A stretch of 64,000 nucleotides of DNA from Campylobacter sp. 2014D-0216 (GCF_014931215.1 NZ_CP063089.1:620001-684000), one strand, 5' to 3'; counted from the first letter of the stretch, positions 16,622 to 26,070 are shown. Numbers and translations are program-made. The notes: generated by a model from the sequence alone, not told the origin.

Positions 16622-17431
16622 CAAAAAATACTTCAAATTGATTTAGAAAAAAGAAAAGCTTTAGAGAATTTAAAAAATTTAAGCTTATTAGGTTTTGGTG
16701 GAGTTATGTTATTTAATCTAAATAAAGATGATTTGATTAAAGATAATGATATTTTTTCTATGTATAATATGAATCATTTTTTACAACTTAGTTTAGATCA
16801 ATTTTACATACCTAATGCTTTTTTAAATATTTTAGAATTTTTACATATTAAAAAGCACACTGATATAAAAGAATCTTTTTATATCAATATCTTAATCAAT
16901 AGTGATACACTTTATAAAAATCCTTTATTACAATATAACATTAATAGAACAATTTCTAAAGATAACAACACCATTTATGCTTTGGAAAATCTTTCTAGTA
17001 TAAATCAAGCTTTTAAAAACTTAAAACAACTACAAGAAGCATTATTAAAAGAAAATATATTTTTAAATTTTATAGACTTAAATAGCAAAGAAAGCCTTTT
17101 AAGTTTTTATAATCAAATATTAAGTAATCATCATCTTAAAACTTATTTTTATATAAAAAATAATCAATTTTTTATTAAAGAAGATATAAAAAATAAAATT
17201 GTATTTCATAATATCAATTCTTCTTCTATTATAAGTAATTATCTTAGACTATTAAATGATTTTAATACTTTAAGCAAGATAGAACTTATAAATATATTAG
17301 AGGGTTTAAGTTTATACAATCTTTCAACTTTAATACAAACTATACAATCAAAAAATGCATATAACTCAAAAGACTTTAAACAAGATAGTATATTTTTATC
17401 TAATGTGATCATGAATGTGAGGTTGAAGTAG
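16619..17431 (+). CDS. Uncharacterised island protein, 270 aa, possibly truncated
   Basis: Unrecognised, helical, Asn/Leu/Ile-rich protein starting MQKILQIDLEKRKALENLKN, with a mildly hydrophobic patch (LLGFGGVMLFNL) near residue 25 and no signal peptide. Its ribosome site and start lie in the second 66-base repeat. Downstream, short coding-like pieces continue in changing frames (17432-17793), so the present stop after NVRLK may be premature and the ancestral protein longer. Base composition is as AT-rich as the rest of the island. Confidence 0.5.
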   Translation: MQKILQIDLEKRKALENLKNLSLLGFGGVMLFNLNKDDLIKDNDIFSMYNMNHFLQLSLDQFYIPNAFLNILEFLHIKKHTDIKESFYINILINSDTLYKNPLLQYNINRTISKDNNTIYALENLSSINQAFKNLKQLQEALLKENIFLNFIDLNSKESLLSFYNQILSNHHLKTYFYIKNNQFFIKEDIKNKIVFHNINSSSIISNYLRLLNDFNTLSKIELINILEGLSLYNLSTLIQTIQSKNAYNSKDFKQDSIFLSNVIMNVRLK

Positions 17432-17793
17432 GGAAGGTAGAAAGTAGTAAGTGTGTGGTTTGTTAATCATAGTAAAAACTTTGTGATTACTTTGGAAAAT
17501 AGTGTGTTTTATAAAGGCAATTTTTAAAGAGTTTAGGCGATGTGATTGTTTTGAGTTTGGGTAGATGTATACTTTTAAATCAAGGTTTTACAAACCCAAA
17601 TTCACAAAATGAAGTTTTTATGATGATGTTAATCAACATCCTAAGAAGCTTTTTCTATAAAGAGTATGTATTTTTAAAAAGATATCTTAAAATCAAAAAT
17701 TTTACTGTGGTGATAAAACCTGTCGTTTGGATAATAAAACTTAAAAATGAAAACTTAATTATAAAAGCTTTAGAAAATATTAAAGCACGGTGA
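17432..17793 (+). pseudogene. Degenerate coding remnants after the 270-aa gene
   Basis: Pieces that read as protein appear in different frames: VEVGKVESSKC, then WFVNHSKNFVITLENSVFYK, then GDVIVLSLGRCILLNQGFTN running open to 17793. No single frame joins them and no ribosome site precedes the last one. I read this as a decayed extension of the 270-residue gene or of another gene. From 17794 to 17975 I see only AT-rich sequence with no gene. Confidence 0.4.
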
Positions 17794-17975
17794 TGCTCAT
17801 CATAATATAATCAGTTTTGTTTATAAAAAAAAGAAATTATTATAAAGTTAGATATGGAAAAATCAATCATGATTATATGTGTGTAAAAGTAAAAAAATGT
17901 TTTATGAAAATAAAAGCTTTTTACAAGACTTTAATATAGTTTGTTAAAAAATCATATCTTGAAAATAAAAACAAA

Positions 17976-18052
17976 TGGTGGATTTAGCAGGACTCGAACC
18001 TGCGACCAACCGGTTATGAGCCGGTTGCTCTAACCAACTGAGCTATAAATCC
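17976..18052 (-). tRNA. tRNA with CAT anticodon (elongator Met, or Ile2)
   Basis: A 77-base cloverleaf on the minus strand: acceptor GGATTTA/TAAATCC, D arm AGCTCAGTTGGTTAGAGC, anticodon loop CTCATAA, T arm GGTTCGAGTCC, encoded CCA. The fully paired acceptor excludes an initiator. CAT may be read as Met or, if modified to lysidine, as Ile(AUA); the sequence alone does not decide. It marks the right edge of the island. Confidence 0.93.
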
Positions 18053-18104
18053 GCCAGAAGTTAAAATAAAAATGTTATTATATCTTCATTTCCTTAATTT
18101 AAAT

Positions 18105-19214
18105 TTAGAATTTTATTTTTACTGCTTTTTCTATGGCTAAATATCTAAAGGTAATTAAATTTTGTAAAATTCCAAAGAAAACCATAAAAGTGGCAAAAGA
18201 ACTCCCTCCGTGGCTAAAAAATGGCATAGGTATACCAACAACAGGTGCAAATCCTATGGTCATTGAGATATTAACCGCAACATATATAAAAATAAACAAA
18301 GCAATACAATTAGTAACCACTCTAGTAAAATAATCATCTTTGAGTTTATAGTTTAAACTTAGCAAATGGAAAATGAGTAAGGTATAGAGCAATATAATCG
18401 CCACAGCACCTAAAAAACCAAATCTTTCGGTTAGATAAGCAAAAATAAAATCACTTGTAGAAATAGGTAAAAATTTAAAGTGTGTTTGCGTGGCTTCATC
18501 TGCTTTTTTTCCGCTTAAACCTCCACTCCCTATAGCGATAATAGATTGTTTTACGTGGTAACTTGGTTCTTCGGCTAAGAAATCATGAATTCTTTGTTTT
18601 TGATAGGGTTTGAGAAAGTCGCTGTAAATAATAGGCGAAGCAATAGCTATAGCTAAAAAAATACTAAGCCAAATTTTATAATTTACCCCGATGATGAAAA
18701 GTGCTCCAAAGCCTACTATTAAAAGCACTAAAGCTGTTCCTAGATCAGGTTCACCTGCGATGAGTAAAAAAGGTAGGATAATATAAAAACTCAGTTTAAG
18801 AAATTGTTTTAAACCGTAGCCATTAGGTGGTGGTGGATTTTGATAAATCAAATAAGCTAGCATCAAGATAAAAGATGGCTTGAAAATTTCAGAAGGCTGT
18901 ATAGTAAAATGTGTAAAAGGAATTTCAAGCCATCTTCTTGCTCCAAGTTTTTCCACACCAAAAATATCAACACTTGCAAGCAAGATGATATTAATCCAAT
19001 AAAGCACAGGTATGAGCCACATTAATCTTCTTAAAGGCAAAAAGAAAAAAAATGCAAAGCCCGCAAAACCCACTAAGGTATAAATAAGCTGTTTTTCAGC
19101 TAAGCGTATATTGGCTTCATATATTAAAAGAAATGATATGGCAATGATAGGCAATATAAGAAGAGGTTGTACAAAATCAAAATGTGTTAAAATTCTTCTA
19201 TCAAGCTTTATCAA
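18105..19214 (-). CDS. mrdB: Rod-shape-determining protein RodA (SEDS glycosyltransferase)
   Basis: Polytopic inner-membrane SEDS protein that polymerises peptidoglycan with a class B PBP during elongation. The 369 residues have about ten membrane helices and family motifs such as RRWLEIPFTHFTIQPSEIFK, GEPDLGTALVLL, AIGSGGLSGK and GIPMPFFSHGGSS. I choose the TTG at 19214 (MIKLDRRILTHFDF) because AAGGAT lies five bases upstream and the homologues begin DRRILTHFD; the frame is open 44 codons further but those codons overlap the rluD promoter. Divergent from rluD. Confidence 0.92.
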   Translation of the reverse strand: MIKLDRRILTHFDFVQPLLILPIIAISFLLIYEANIRLAEKQLIYTLVGFAGFAFFFFLPLRRLMWLIPVLYWINIILLASVDIFGVEKLGARRWLEIPFTHFTIQPSEIFKPSFILMLAYLIYQNPPPPNGYGLKQFLKLSFYIILPFLLIAGEPDLGTALVLLIVGFGALFIIGVNYKIWLSIFLAIAIASPIIYSDFLKPYQKQRIHDFLAEEPSYHVKQSIIAIGSGGLSGKKADEATQTHFKFLPISTSDFIFAYLTERFGFLGAVAIILLYTLLIFHLLSLNYKLKDDYFTRVVTNCIALFIFIYVAVNISMTIGFAPVVGIPMPFFSHGGSSFATFMVFFGILQNLITFRYLAIEKAVKIKF

Positions 19215-19247
19215 GGCTATCCTTTTACAAAATATTATGCAATTATA

Positions 19248-19256
19248 TGCTAAAAT
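19248..19256 (+). promoter_or_regulatory. Extended -10 promoter of rluD
   Basis: TGCTAAAAT matches the Campylobacter extended -10 (TGnTAnAAT), 28 bases before the rluD ATG and in the 70-base gap between two divergent genes. A 7-base inverted repeat (TAAAATT/AATTTTA) begins inside it. Confidence 0.5.
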
Positions 19257-19284
19257 TGCAAATTTTATCATAAGGAAATATAAT

Positions 19285-20247
19285 ATGTTAAAAATTTCAT
19301 CGCTTTGTGAAGAAAGATTAGATATTTTTTTATCAGAAATACTCAAACAAAGTCGTTCTCAAGTTGCTAGATTGATAAAAGAAGATTGTGTTTATATCAA
19401 TGAAAAACTAGAAAATAAAAACTCAAAAAAACTTAAAAAAAAAGATGAAATTGGCATAGTTTTTCCTCAGATTAAAGAAGCTAAAGAAATTTATGAACCT
19501 GATTTTGATATAGAAATTTTATACGAAGATGATGATATTTTGGTGTTAAATAAAGCGCCTAATATTGTTGTGCATGGTGCAAGCAGTGTTAAGGAAGCAA
19601 CTTTGGTGGATTGGCTTTTGCGTAAGGGTTATGCTTTGTCTAATTTAAATGGAGAGCATAGAGCAGGACTTGTACATCGGCTAGATAAGGGTACAAGTGG
19701 TGCTATTGTCATAGCTAAAAACAACCAAGCACATCAACTTTTAGCTGCTCAACTTTTAGATAAAAGCATGGGAAGGTTTTATTTGGCATTAAGCGATCTT
19801 CCTTTAAAAAATGAAAAAATGAGCAATGAAAAAGCTATTATGCGTTGTCCTAGCAATAGGCTTAAAAAAATTACCACAAACCACCCTAATACTTTAGCTA
19901 AGAGCGCTAAAACTGACTTTGTAAATTTGCTAAGTGGTGAAAAATGCTCATTGCTAGCTGCTAAGTTATACACAGGAAGAACCCATCAAATCAGAGTGCA
20001 TTTGGCTGATTTTAATCGTTATATTTTAGGAGATGAATTATACGGATATAAAGGAAAAATAAAGTATAATAGAGTAATGCTTCATGCGTATTTGATTTAT
20101 TTTATTCATCCTAGGACTAAAGAGTTGATGTTTATAAAAGCTCCTATGTTTGATGATTTTTATCAAATTTTAAAAGAAAACTTTACACAAGGAGAGATAG
20201 ATGAGAAAACTTCATTGGATTATCTTAAGTTCTGCTTTGGCTTTTAG
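19285..20247 (+). CDS. rluD: 23S rRNA pseudouridine synthase, RluD-type
   Basis: 320-residue RluA/RluD-family enzyme that converts uridines in 23S rRNA to pseudouridine. It has an N-terminal S4 RNA-binding domain (about 1-60: LCEERLDIFLSEILKQSRSQ) and a catalytic domain whose signature HRLDKGTSGAIVIAKN contains the catalytic Asp, followed by KLYTGRTHQIRVHLA. I start at the ATG at 19285: AAGGA is eight bases upstream and the S4 domain begins here, whereas upstream in-frame codons lie inside rodA. The next gene starts within its last 47 bases. Confidence 0.9.
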   Translation: MLKISSLCEERLDIFLSEILKQSRSQVARLIKEDCVYINEKLENKNSKKLKKKDEIGIVFPQIKEAKEIYEPDFDIEILYEDDDILVLNKAPNIVVHGASSVKEATLVDWLLRKGYALSNLNGEHRAGLVHRLDKGTSGAIVIAKNNQAHQLLAAQLLDKSMGRFYLALSDLPLKNEKMSNEKAIMRCPSNRLKKITTNHPNTLAKSAKTDFVNLLSGEKCSLLAAKLYTGRTHQIRVHLADFNRYILGDELYGYKGKIKYNRVMLHAYLIYFIHPRTKELMFIKAPMFDDFYQILKENFTQGEIDEKTSLDYLKFCFGF

Positions 20248-21415
20248 TGCTTGTAGTACAACGATGAGTTCACCGCAAATTGCTCAAGTGAATGATACTT
20301 TGCCAAAAATTTCAAGTATTAAAAGTATAAGTGATATTACTAGTATAGCATTTGAATGGGAACCATTGTATGATCAAAATATAGCAGGATATTACATTTA
20401 TAGAGCAAATGCAGCTGGTGCACCTATGGAGCTTATAGCAAAAATTAAAAATAAGTTTCAAACACATTATACCGATACAGATTTGGAGCCAAATACAAGA
20501 TATTATTATTCTATGAAAACTTTTAATGAGCTTGGACAAGTTTCTCAAGATGGTGTGAGTATAGAGGCTTTTACTAATAGAGTGATTGATCCAGTGCCTT
20601 TTGTGCAGGCTATTGTAGGTTTGCCAAATCGTGTAAAATTAGTATGGAGACCACATCCTGATGTGAGAGTTAATGCGTATGTTATTGAACGTGCAAATAT
20701 GAAAGATATGAAATTTAAAGAATTAGCTAAAATCAAAAATCGCTTAAGTGCTGAATATATAGATGATTCATTAAAACCTGATGAGAGTTTTCAGTATAGA
20801 ATTATAGCTTTAACTTATGATGGTATTAAAAGTGCCCCAAGCAAGATAGTAGAATCTACCACTAAAGCACTTCCTCCTATGGTAAGCAATTTGCAAGCAA
20901 GTAAAGATGCTCCAAGAAAGATCATTTTAACTTGGGATAAAATTGATTATGCAGATTTTGCTTATTATAAAATTTATTCTAGTTCAAATACCTTTTTGCC
21001 ATTTAGTGTAATAGCAAAAACTTCTGAAAATACTTACGAAGATATAGTTAAAGGCGTGGCTGAAAAAAGATATTATAAAGTAAGTATGGTGGATAAAGAT
21101 GGCTTAGAAAGTCCTATTGCAAATGAACCTATAGAAGGTATCACCCTAGGGGCCCCACTAGCTCCAAGCATTGTTTTGTGTGCAGTCGAAGATGATGGCA
21201 TTAGAGTAGAATGGGTTGATAATGATGATAGGGCTAAGGAGTATATAGTAAAAAGAAGTGGCGGTGGAAGTAATGCTATATTTAAAGAGATTAAATCTAA
21301 ACAACTCAAAGATATCACTGCGGCTCCAGGTAAAGTTTATAGCTATGAAGTTATAGCTATTGATGCAAATGGTATAGAATCTAAAGCTTCTGATAAATTT
21401 ACAGCGGTGAAATAA
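20201..21415 (+). CDS. Fibronectin type III repeat lipoprotein
   Basis: 404-residue exported lipoprotein with a lipobox at LAFSAC (Cys18) after a short signal peptide, then four fibronectin type III-like repeats of ~90 residues, each with the W...Y..Y.I.R pattern (FEWEPLYDQNIAGYYIYRAN; WRPHPDVRVNAYVIERAN; TWDKIDYADFAYYKIY; EWVDNDDRAKEYIVKR). It should sit on the outer membrane or periplasmic face and act in protein binding; C. jejuni has a similarly placed FnIII lipoprotein (from memory). The start is set by AAGGAGAG four bases upstream, despite the 47-base overlap with rluD. Confidence 0.85.
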   Translation: MRKLHWIILSSALAFSACSTTMSSPQIAQVNDTLPKISSIKSISDITSIAFEWEPLYDQNIAGYYIYRANAAGAPMELIAKIKNKFQTHYTDTDLEPNTRYYYSMKTFNELGQVSQDGVSIEAFTNRVIDPVPFVQAIVGLPNRVKLVWRPHPDVRVNAYVIERANMKDMKFKELAKIKNRLSAEYIDDSLKPDESFQYRIIALTYDGIKSAPSKIVESTTKALPPMVSNLQASKDAPRKIILTWDKIDYADFAYYKIYSSSNTFLPFSVIAKTSENTYEDIVKGVAEKRYYKVSMVDKDGLESPIANEPIEGITLGAPLAPSIVLCAVEDDGIRVEWVDNDDRAKEYIVKRSGGGSNAIFKEIKSKQLKDITAAPGKVYSYEVIAIDANGIESKASDKFTAVK

Positions 21416-22605
21416 TGCCAAATTTTAAGTGTAAAACTTTAAAAGAAATTCAACTTCCTTTTGAAAAAGAAGGGGTTGAATTTTTATGGATGGCCAAGGG
21501 TGAAAATGTAGACTTGCTTTTTACGCGTATTGAGCAAGAAAACTTTTTTTTGCAGATAAAAAAAGATGTGAAAAACCACACATGGCTAATTAAGGGTGAA
21601 AAACACACAAAACCATCTCAAATTGGGTATTTGCAAAAAGCTTTGTTGGTATTTAAAGAAAACTTTACTCAAGATGTAGTTTGCGAGGCTGTAGCATTAA
21701 AACATACTAGGCTGATCCAAAAAACGCCTTTGATTGCTAATGATCTTAAAGAAATTTTAGAACAGATTCAAGATAAAAAGCAAATTTATATTGAGATTGG
21801 ATTTGGTAGCGGTAGGCATTTGCTTTATCAAGCTAGACAAAACCCTGGTGTTTTGATTATCGGTATAGAAATTTACACTCCTGCATTAGAGCAAGTAGCT
21901 AAGCTTGCTTTGAGTGAAAAATTAAATAATATTTTATTGATAGAAACAGATGCTAGATTGTTATTAAGTGTACTTGAGTCCAACTTGGTAGATAAAATTT
22001 TCTTGCATTTTCCTGTACCTTGGGACAAAAAGCCTCATCGTAGGGTAGTTGGGATAAATTTTGCAAATGAATGCGCTAGAGTTTTGAAAGAAAGTGGTCA
22101 ATTTGAGCTTAGAACGGATAGTTTTTTGTATTTTGATTTTACCTTAGAAACTTTTTTGAATTTTTCTCATTTGAAAGCCTTGATTAAGAAAAATGAAAAT
22201 TTAGAAATTTCAAGTAAATACGAAGATCGTTGGAAAAGACAAAACAAAGATATTTATGACTTGATCATTAGTGGTTTTGGTTGGAGTGAAGCTTTAAATA
22301 AAGATCAAAAATTTGCCATTGAAGAGCTATGTTTTGATTCAAAAGAATTAAAAAGTATTGAAGAGAAATTTAAAAATGAAGTCTTTAAAGGGGAGGATTT
22401 TTTCTTGCATTTTGAAAAAATGTATCTTAAAGATGAAAGTCTTCTTATCAAGATTGCTTTTGGTGCTTTTTATAAGCCTGAGCATATGTATATTAACTTA
22501 AGTTGCAATGGAGTTAATTTTGTTTTTGATAAGCCTTTTAAGACAAAAGAAAATCTAAAAGCTATAGAAAAATTAAGAGAAATATTGTATTCTTATACTA
22601 AATAA
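21415..22605 (+). CDS. trmB: tRNA (guanine-N7-)-methyltransferase, extended form
   Basis: SAM-dependent enzyme methylating G46 in the variable loop of tRNAs. The Rossmann core is about residues 115-290, with EIGFGSGRHLLYQARQNP (SAM site), GIEIYTPAL and the TrmB signature HFPVPWDKKPHRRV. At 396 residues it is much longer than the ~240-residue E. coli enzyme: ~110 extra residues come first and ~100 follow, the form I know from Campylobacter relatives. The ATG shares one base with the previous stop. Confidence 0.9.
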   Translation: MPNFKCKTLKEIQLPFEKEGVEFLWMAKGENVDLLFTRIEQENFFLQIKKDVKNHTWLIKGEKHTKPSQIGYLQKALLVFKENFTQDVVCEAVALKHTRLIQKTPLIANDLKEILEQIQDKKQIYIEIGFGSGRHLLYQARQNPGVLIIGIEIYTPALEQVAKLALSEKLNNILLIETDARLLLSVLESNLVDKIFLHFPVPWDKKPHRRVVGINFANECARVLKESGQFELRTDSFLYFDFTLETFLNFSHLKALIKKNENLEISSKYEDRWKRQNKDIYDLIISGFGWSEALNKDQKFAIEELCFDSKELKSIEEKFKNEVFKGEDFFLHFEKMYLKDESLLIKIAFGAFYKPEHMYINLSCNGVNFVFDKPFKTKENLKAIEKLREILYSYTK

Positions 22606-22620
22606 TACAACATATAATGA

Positions 22621-22640
22621 TTATAAAAATATTTTTATAA
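22621..22640. repeat. 20-base perfect palindrome upstream of ftsE
   Basis: TTATAAAAAT is followed immediately by its reverse complement, ending at the AGGA ribosome site of ftsE. It could be a dimeric-regulator operator or an AT-rich coincidence. Confidence 0.5.
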
Positions 22641-22650
22641 GGAAAATGCG

Positions 22651-23310
22651 GTGATGATAGAAGCTAAAAAGCTTTGTCTTGGTTATGATGAGCTTGTAAT
22701 TGAAAATGCTAGTTTCTCATTAAAAGATAATGATTTTGTTTTTATTACAGGAAAAAGTGGTAGTGGGAAGTCAACTTTGTTAAAATCTTTTTATGGAGAT
22801 TTAGAGCCAATTGGTGGAAATTTAAAAGTGTGTGGTAATGATTTAACAGAAGTATCTAATGCTGAACTTTTACAACTTCGACAAAAAATTGGTATTATTT
22901 TTCAAGATTATCGTTTGATACAAGAATTTAGCGTTGAAAAAAACGTAATGCTTCCTTTGATGATCAAAGGCTATAGTAAAAATGTATGCAAAGAGCAAGC
23001 AGCAAAGCTTTTAAAGCATGTAAATTTAACTTTTAAAGCTGACAAAAAACCAGCTCAACTTTCAGGTGGAGAGCAACAACGTGTTGCTATGGCAAGAGCT
23101 TTGGCGCATAATCCTAAGTTGCTTTTGTGTGATGAACCAACGGGAAACTTAGATGAGTACTCCTCAGATATTATTTGGACTTTACTAAAATCAGCAAGAG
23201 AGATACTAGGTACTTGTGTGGTAGTTGTTACACATAGAATTCCTACTAATTTAAGATTAGATTATCGTCGTTTTAATATTGAAAATGGGAGAATGAATGA
23301 AATCTTTTAA
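22651..23310 (+). CDS. ftsE: Cell-division ABC transporter ATPase FtsE
   Basis: 219-residue ABC ATPase that with FtsX controls septal peptidoglycan hydrolysis from the inner membrane. Walker A is GKSGSGKST near residue 35, the signature is LSGGEQQRVAMARAL and Walker B is LLLCDEPTGNLD, followed by the switch His in VVVVTHR. The start is GTG at 22651 (AAGGA seven bases upstream) or the ATG three bases later; both keep the domain. It overlaps ftsX by 14 bases. Confidence 0.92.
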   Translation: MMIEAKKLCLGYDELVIENASFSLKDNDFVFITGKSGSGKSTLLKSFYGDLEPIGGNLKVCGNDLTEVSNAELLQLRQKIGIIFQDYRLIQEFSVEKNVMLPLMIKGYSKNVCKEQAAKLLKHVNLTFKADKKPAQLSGGEQQRVAMARALAHNPKLLLCDEPTGNLDEYSSDIIWTLLKSAREILGTCVVVVTHRIPTNLRLDYRRFNIENGRMNEIF

Positions 23311-24103
23311 AAATCATCTTTCTTTGATATTTGCTTTAATGGTAATGATGTTTGCTTTTGAGTTTTTAATCATTACCAACAAAACTATAGAGCACTATGA
23401 GAAACTTTTAAACAAAGACTATAATATCATTGTGGTAGCTAAAAATCACTTGGATAAAAAAAACATAGAAGATCAAGTTAGTCATTTTCAATCTTTAGAA
23501 ATTTTAAATCCAAGCGAAATGATAGATAGATTAAAAAATGATATTTCAGCTAAGAATATTGAAGTTTTAAAAGCAACTTTGCCTAAATTTTATACCTTGA
23601 AGCTTAATAAACTTTTGTCAGAAGATGAGTTGAATGTTTTAAAAGAAAAATTGTTAAAAAATTCAAACATAGTTAAAGTAGAAACCTTTGCTAAAACACA
23701 TACAAAAATTTATAAGCTTTTGGTTTTGGTGAAATTTTTATTGTGGTTTGTTTTGTTTATTATTATTTTGCTTAGTTTTGTTTTATTACTTAAACAGATG
23801 AAAATATGGCTTTTTGAGCATACGCAAAGAGTTGAGATTATGTGCTTGCTTGGAGCACCATTTTGGTTTAGATCTTTCATGCTTTATAAGATCGTTTTTA
23901 TTGATTGTTTGGTTGCGTTTTTGCTGCTTGTATTGTTTTTTACCCAAGTATATGATCTTGAAGCTATTAAACTAGCTTTACAAAGTGTGGATATAAGTTT
24001 ACCTAAGATCAATATTTTCACGCATTTGTTTTTGATCTTTTTAGCTATTCTTTGTGTGTGTTTTGCATGTGTTAATTTTGTAATGTTTAAGGTTAGAAAA
24101 TGA
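23297..24103 (+). CDS. ftsX: Cell-division membrane protein FtsX
   Basis: 268-residue permease-like partner of FtsE. The expected topology is visible: one N-terminal helix (about 8-27), a periplasmic loop of ~115 residues, then three helices (about 148-170, 195-222 and 235-265). FtsX proteins transmit ATPase cycles to periplasmic hydrolase activators through that loop. The start lies inside ftsE and the end overlaps the EnvC-like gene by four bases, giving a compact ftsE-ftsX-envC operon. Sequence conservation is low, as is usual for FtsX, so position adds much to the call. Confidence 0.85.
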   Translation: MKSFKNHLSLIFALMVMMFAFEFLIITNKTIEHYEKLLNKDYNIIVVAKNHLDKKNIEDQVSHFQSLEILNPSEMIDRLKNDISAKNIEVLKATLPKFYTLKLNKLLSEDELNVLKEKLLKNSNIVKVETFAKTHTKIYKLLVLVKFLLWFVLFIIILLSFVLLLKQMKIWLFEHTQRVEIMCLLGAPFWFRSFMLYKIVFIDCLVAFLLLVLFFTQVYDLEAIKLALQSVDISLPKINIFTHLFLIFLAILCVCFACVNFVMFKVRK

Positions 24104-25278
24104 AAAAATGCTTATGGCTTTTTTTATTTTCTTTTTCTGTTTTATTTGCTAATGAAATCGCACAAAAACAAAAAGATATTAAGGAAAATGAACGCATAGT
24201 AAAGCAACTGTCTAAAAAACTAGAAGATTTAGCAAGTGAAATTTTAGATAATGAAAAAAATCTTAAAAAAATTGCTACTGAAATTAGTGTTTTAAATTCA
24301 AAAACATCTAAACTTGAAGGTTCTGTAAAAACCCAAATTAAAGCTTTAGAACAGTTAAATATACAAAATAAGGATCTTTTGCATAATAGAAATAAAATCG
24401 AAGGTAAGTTGATTGATTTGATAGCAAAAGATTTCGCCTATGATTTGGCGATACCTGAAAAATATATCGAAAGTGAAGATGCGATTATTGCCTTGGAGTT
24501 GGTTGGAGCTTTGGATAAAATTTTTAAAGAAAAGTTTTATCAAATTTCAAAAGATTATGAAGATATCAGTAAAAAAATAGAAGAAAAGCAAGGTCAAATT
24601 AATACAATTAATGCAAATTTAAAGAATTACAAAGATCAAATTGATGAGTTAAAAAATTTGAGAAAAAAACAAGAAAGAGAGATTGCAAAACAAAAAACTG
24701 ATAAGGAAATTTATACACGAAAACTTTCTAATCTACAAGCACAGCAACAAGAATTAAGAAAAACTTTAAATAAATTGCAAATCATCAAGGAAAGAGAAGA
24801 AGAAAAGCTAGCGCAGAAAAAAGAACAAAGTAAAAAACCCAGTTCAAGTGTAAAGCAGGTTGGTTCGAGTTATCAAACAAGTAGTGTTAAACGTTATAGC
24901 GGTGTTAAAACCATCTCTCCATTAGAATCTTATACTGTAAAGCAAAAATTTGGAAATTATGTTGATCCAATTTATAATATCAAAATTTATAATGAAAATG
25001 TTGTATTAAAAAGCAATACGCCTAATGCTGCTGTAAGGAATGTGCTTGATGGAAAAGTAGTTTTTGCTAAAGCAACGCCTACTCTAAAACAAGTTGTTAT
25101 TGTAGAAAATAAAGATGGCATTCATACTATTTATGCACATTTAGATAAGATTGCACCTGGAGTAAAAGTTGGTAGAAATATCAAAAAAGGTTATATTATA
25201 GGAAGAGTAGAAAGTGACTTAACATTTGAGGTTACACAAAAGAATTTTCACATCAATCCTTTAGAAATGATAAAATAA
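24100..25278 (+). CDS. EnvC-like coiled-coil protein with degenerate LytM domain (amidase activator)
   Basis: 392 residues: signal peptide (1-17, MKKCLWLFLFSFSVLFA), long coiled coils (about 20-110 and 150-250), a Lys/Ser linker and a LytM fold (about 275-392). The LytM domain lacks the zinc-binding H-x3-D pair (YNIKIYNENVVLK in its place), and the last HxH is replaced by LTFEV; only YAHLDKI remains. This is the EnvC pattern: a catalytically dead LytM that activates AmiA/AmiB amidases under FtsEX control. It follows ftsX with a four-base overlap, and amiA lies 5.5 kb downstream in the same run of genes. Function is from family knowledge; loss of ligands is seen directly. Confidence 0.85.
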   Translation: MKKCLWLFLFSFSVLFANEIAQKQKDIKENERIVKQLSKKLEDLASEILDNEKNLKKIATEISVLNSKTSKLEGSVKTQIKALEQLNIQNKDLLHNRNKIEGKLIDLIAKDFAYDLAIPEKYIESEDAIIALELVGALDKIFKEKFYQISKDYEDISKKIEEKQGQINTINANLKNYKDQIDELKNLRKKQEREIAKQKTDKEIYTRKLSNLQAQQQELRKTLNKLQIIKEREEEKLAQKKEQSKKPSSSVKQVGSSYQTSSVKRYSGVKTISPLESYTVKQKFGNYVDPIYNIKIYNENVVLKSNTPNAAVRNVLDGKVVFAKATPTLKQVVIVENKDGIHTIYAHLDKIAPGVKVGRNIKKGYIIGRVESDLTFEVTQKNFHINPLEMIK

Positions 25279-25302
25279 ATTAGTTTTTTTTAATGCGAAA
25301 TT

Positions 25303-25311
25303 TGATATAGT
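25303..25311 (+). promoter_or_regulatory. Extended -10 box upstream of pyrH
   Basis: TGATATAGT, an extended -10 (TGn-TATAGT), lies 25 bases before the pyrH start and downstream of a T-run. It could provide separate transcription of pyrH-rpoZ-spoT. Confidence 0.4.
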
Positions 25312-25317
25312 TCTTAG

Positions 25318-26061
<744 letters not shown>

Positions 26062-26070
26062 GGATAAATA

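Noticed and set aside
17542-17793. An 83-codon frame with GTG start as an intact gene
   Set aside because: No ribosome site, and similar coding-like pieces in other frames precede it; treated as decayed sequence.
3542-17975. A complete type VI secretion system
   Set aside because: No sheath, baseplate, Hcp, VgrG or ClpV gene is visible; only a PAAR-like protein and effector/immunity-like genes.
3542-17975. A prophage or integrative element
   Set aside because: No integrase, transposase, phage structural gene or clear tRNA-derived att repeat was found.
19111-19284. Longer rluD start reaching into rodA
   Set aside because: The extra codons lie antisense to rodA and before the promoter; the ATG at 19285 has a good ribosome site and begins the S4 domain.
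19215-19346. Longer rodA start
   Set aside because: The extra codons overlap the divergent rluD promoter and start, and the TTG at 19214 has AAGGAT upstream with a conserved beginning.
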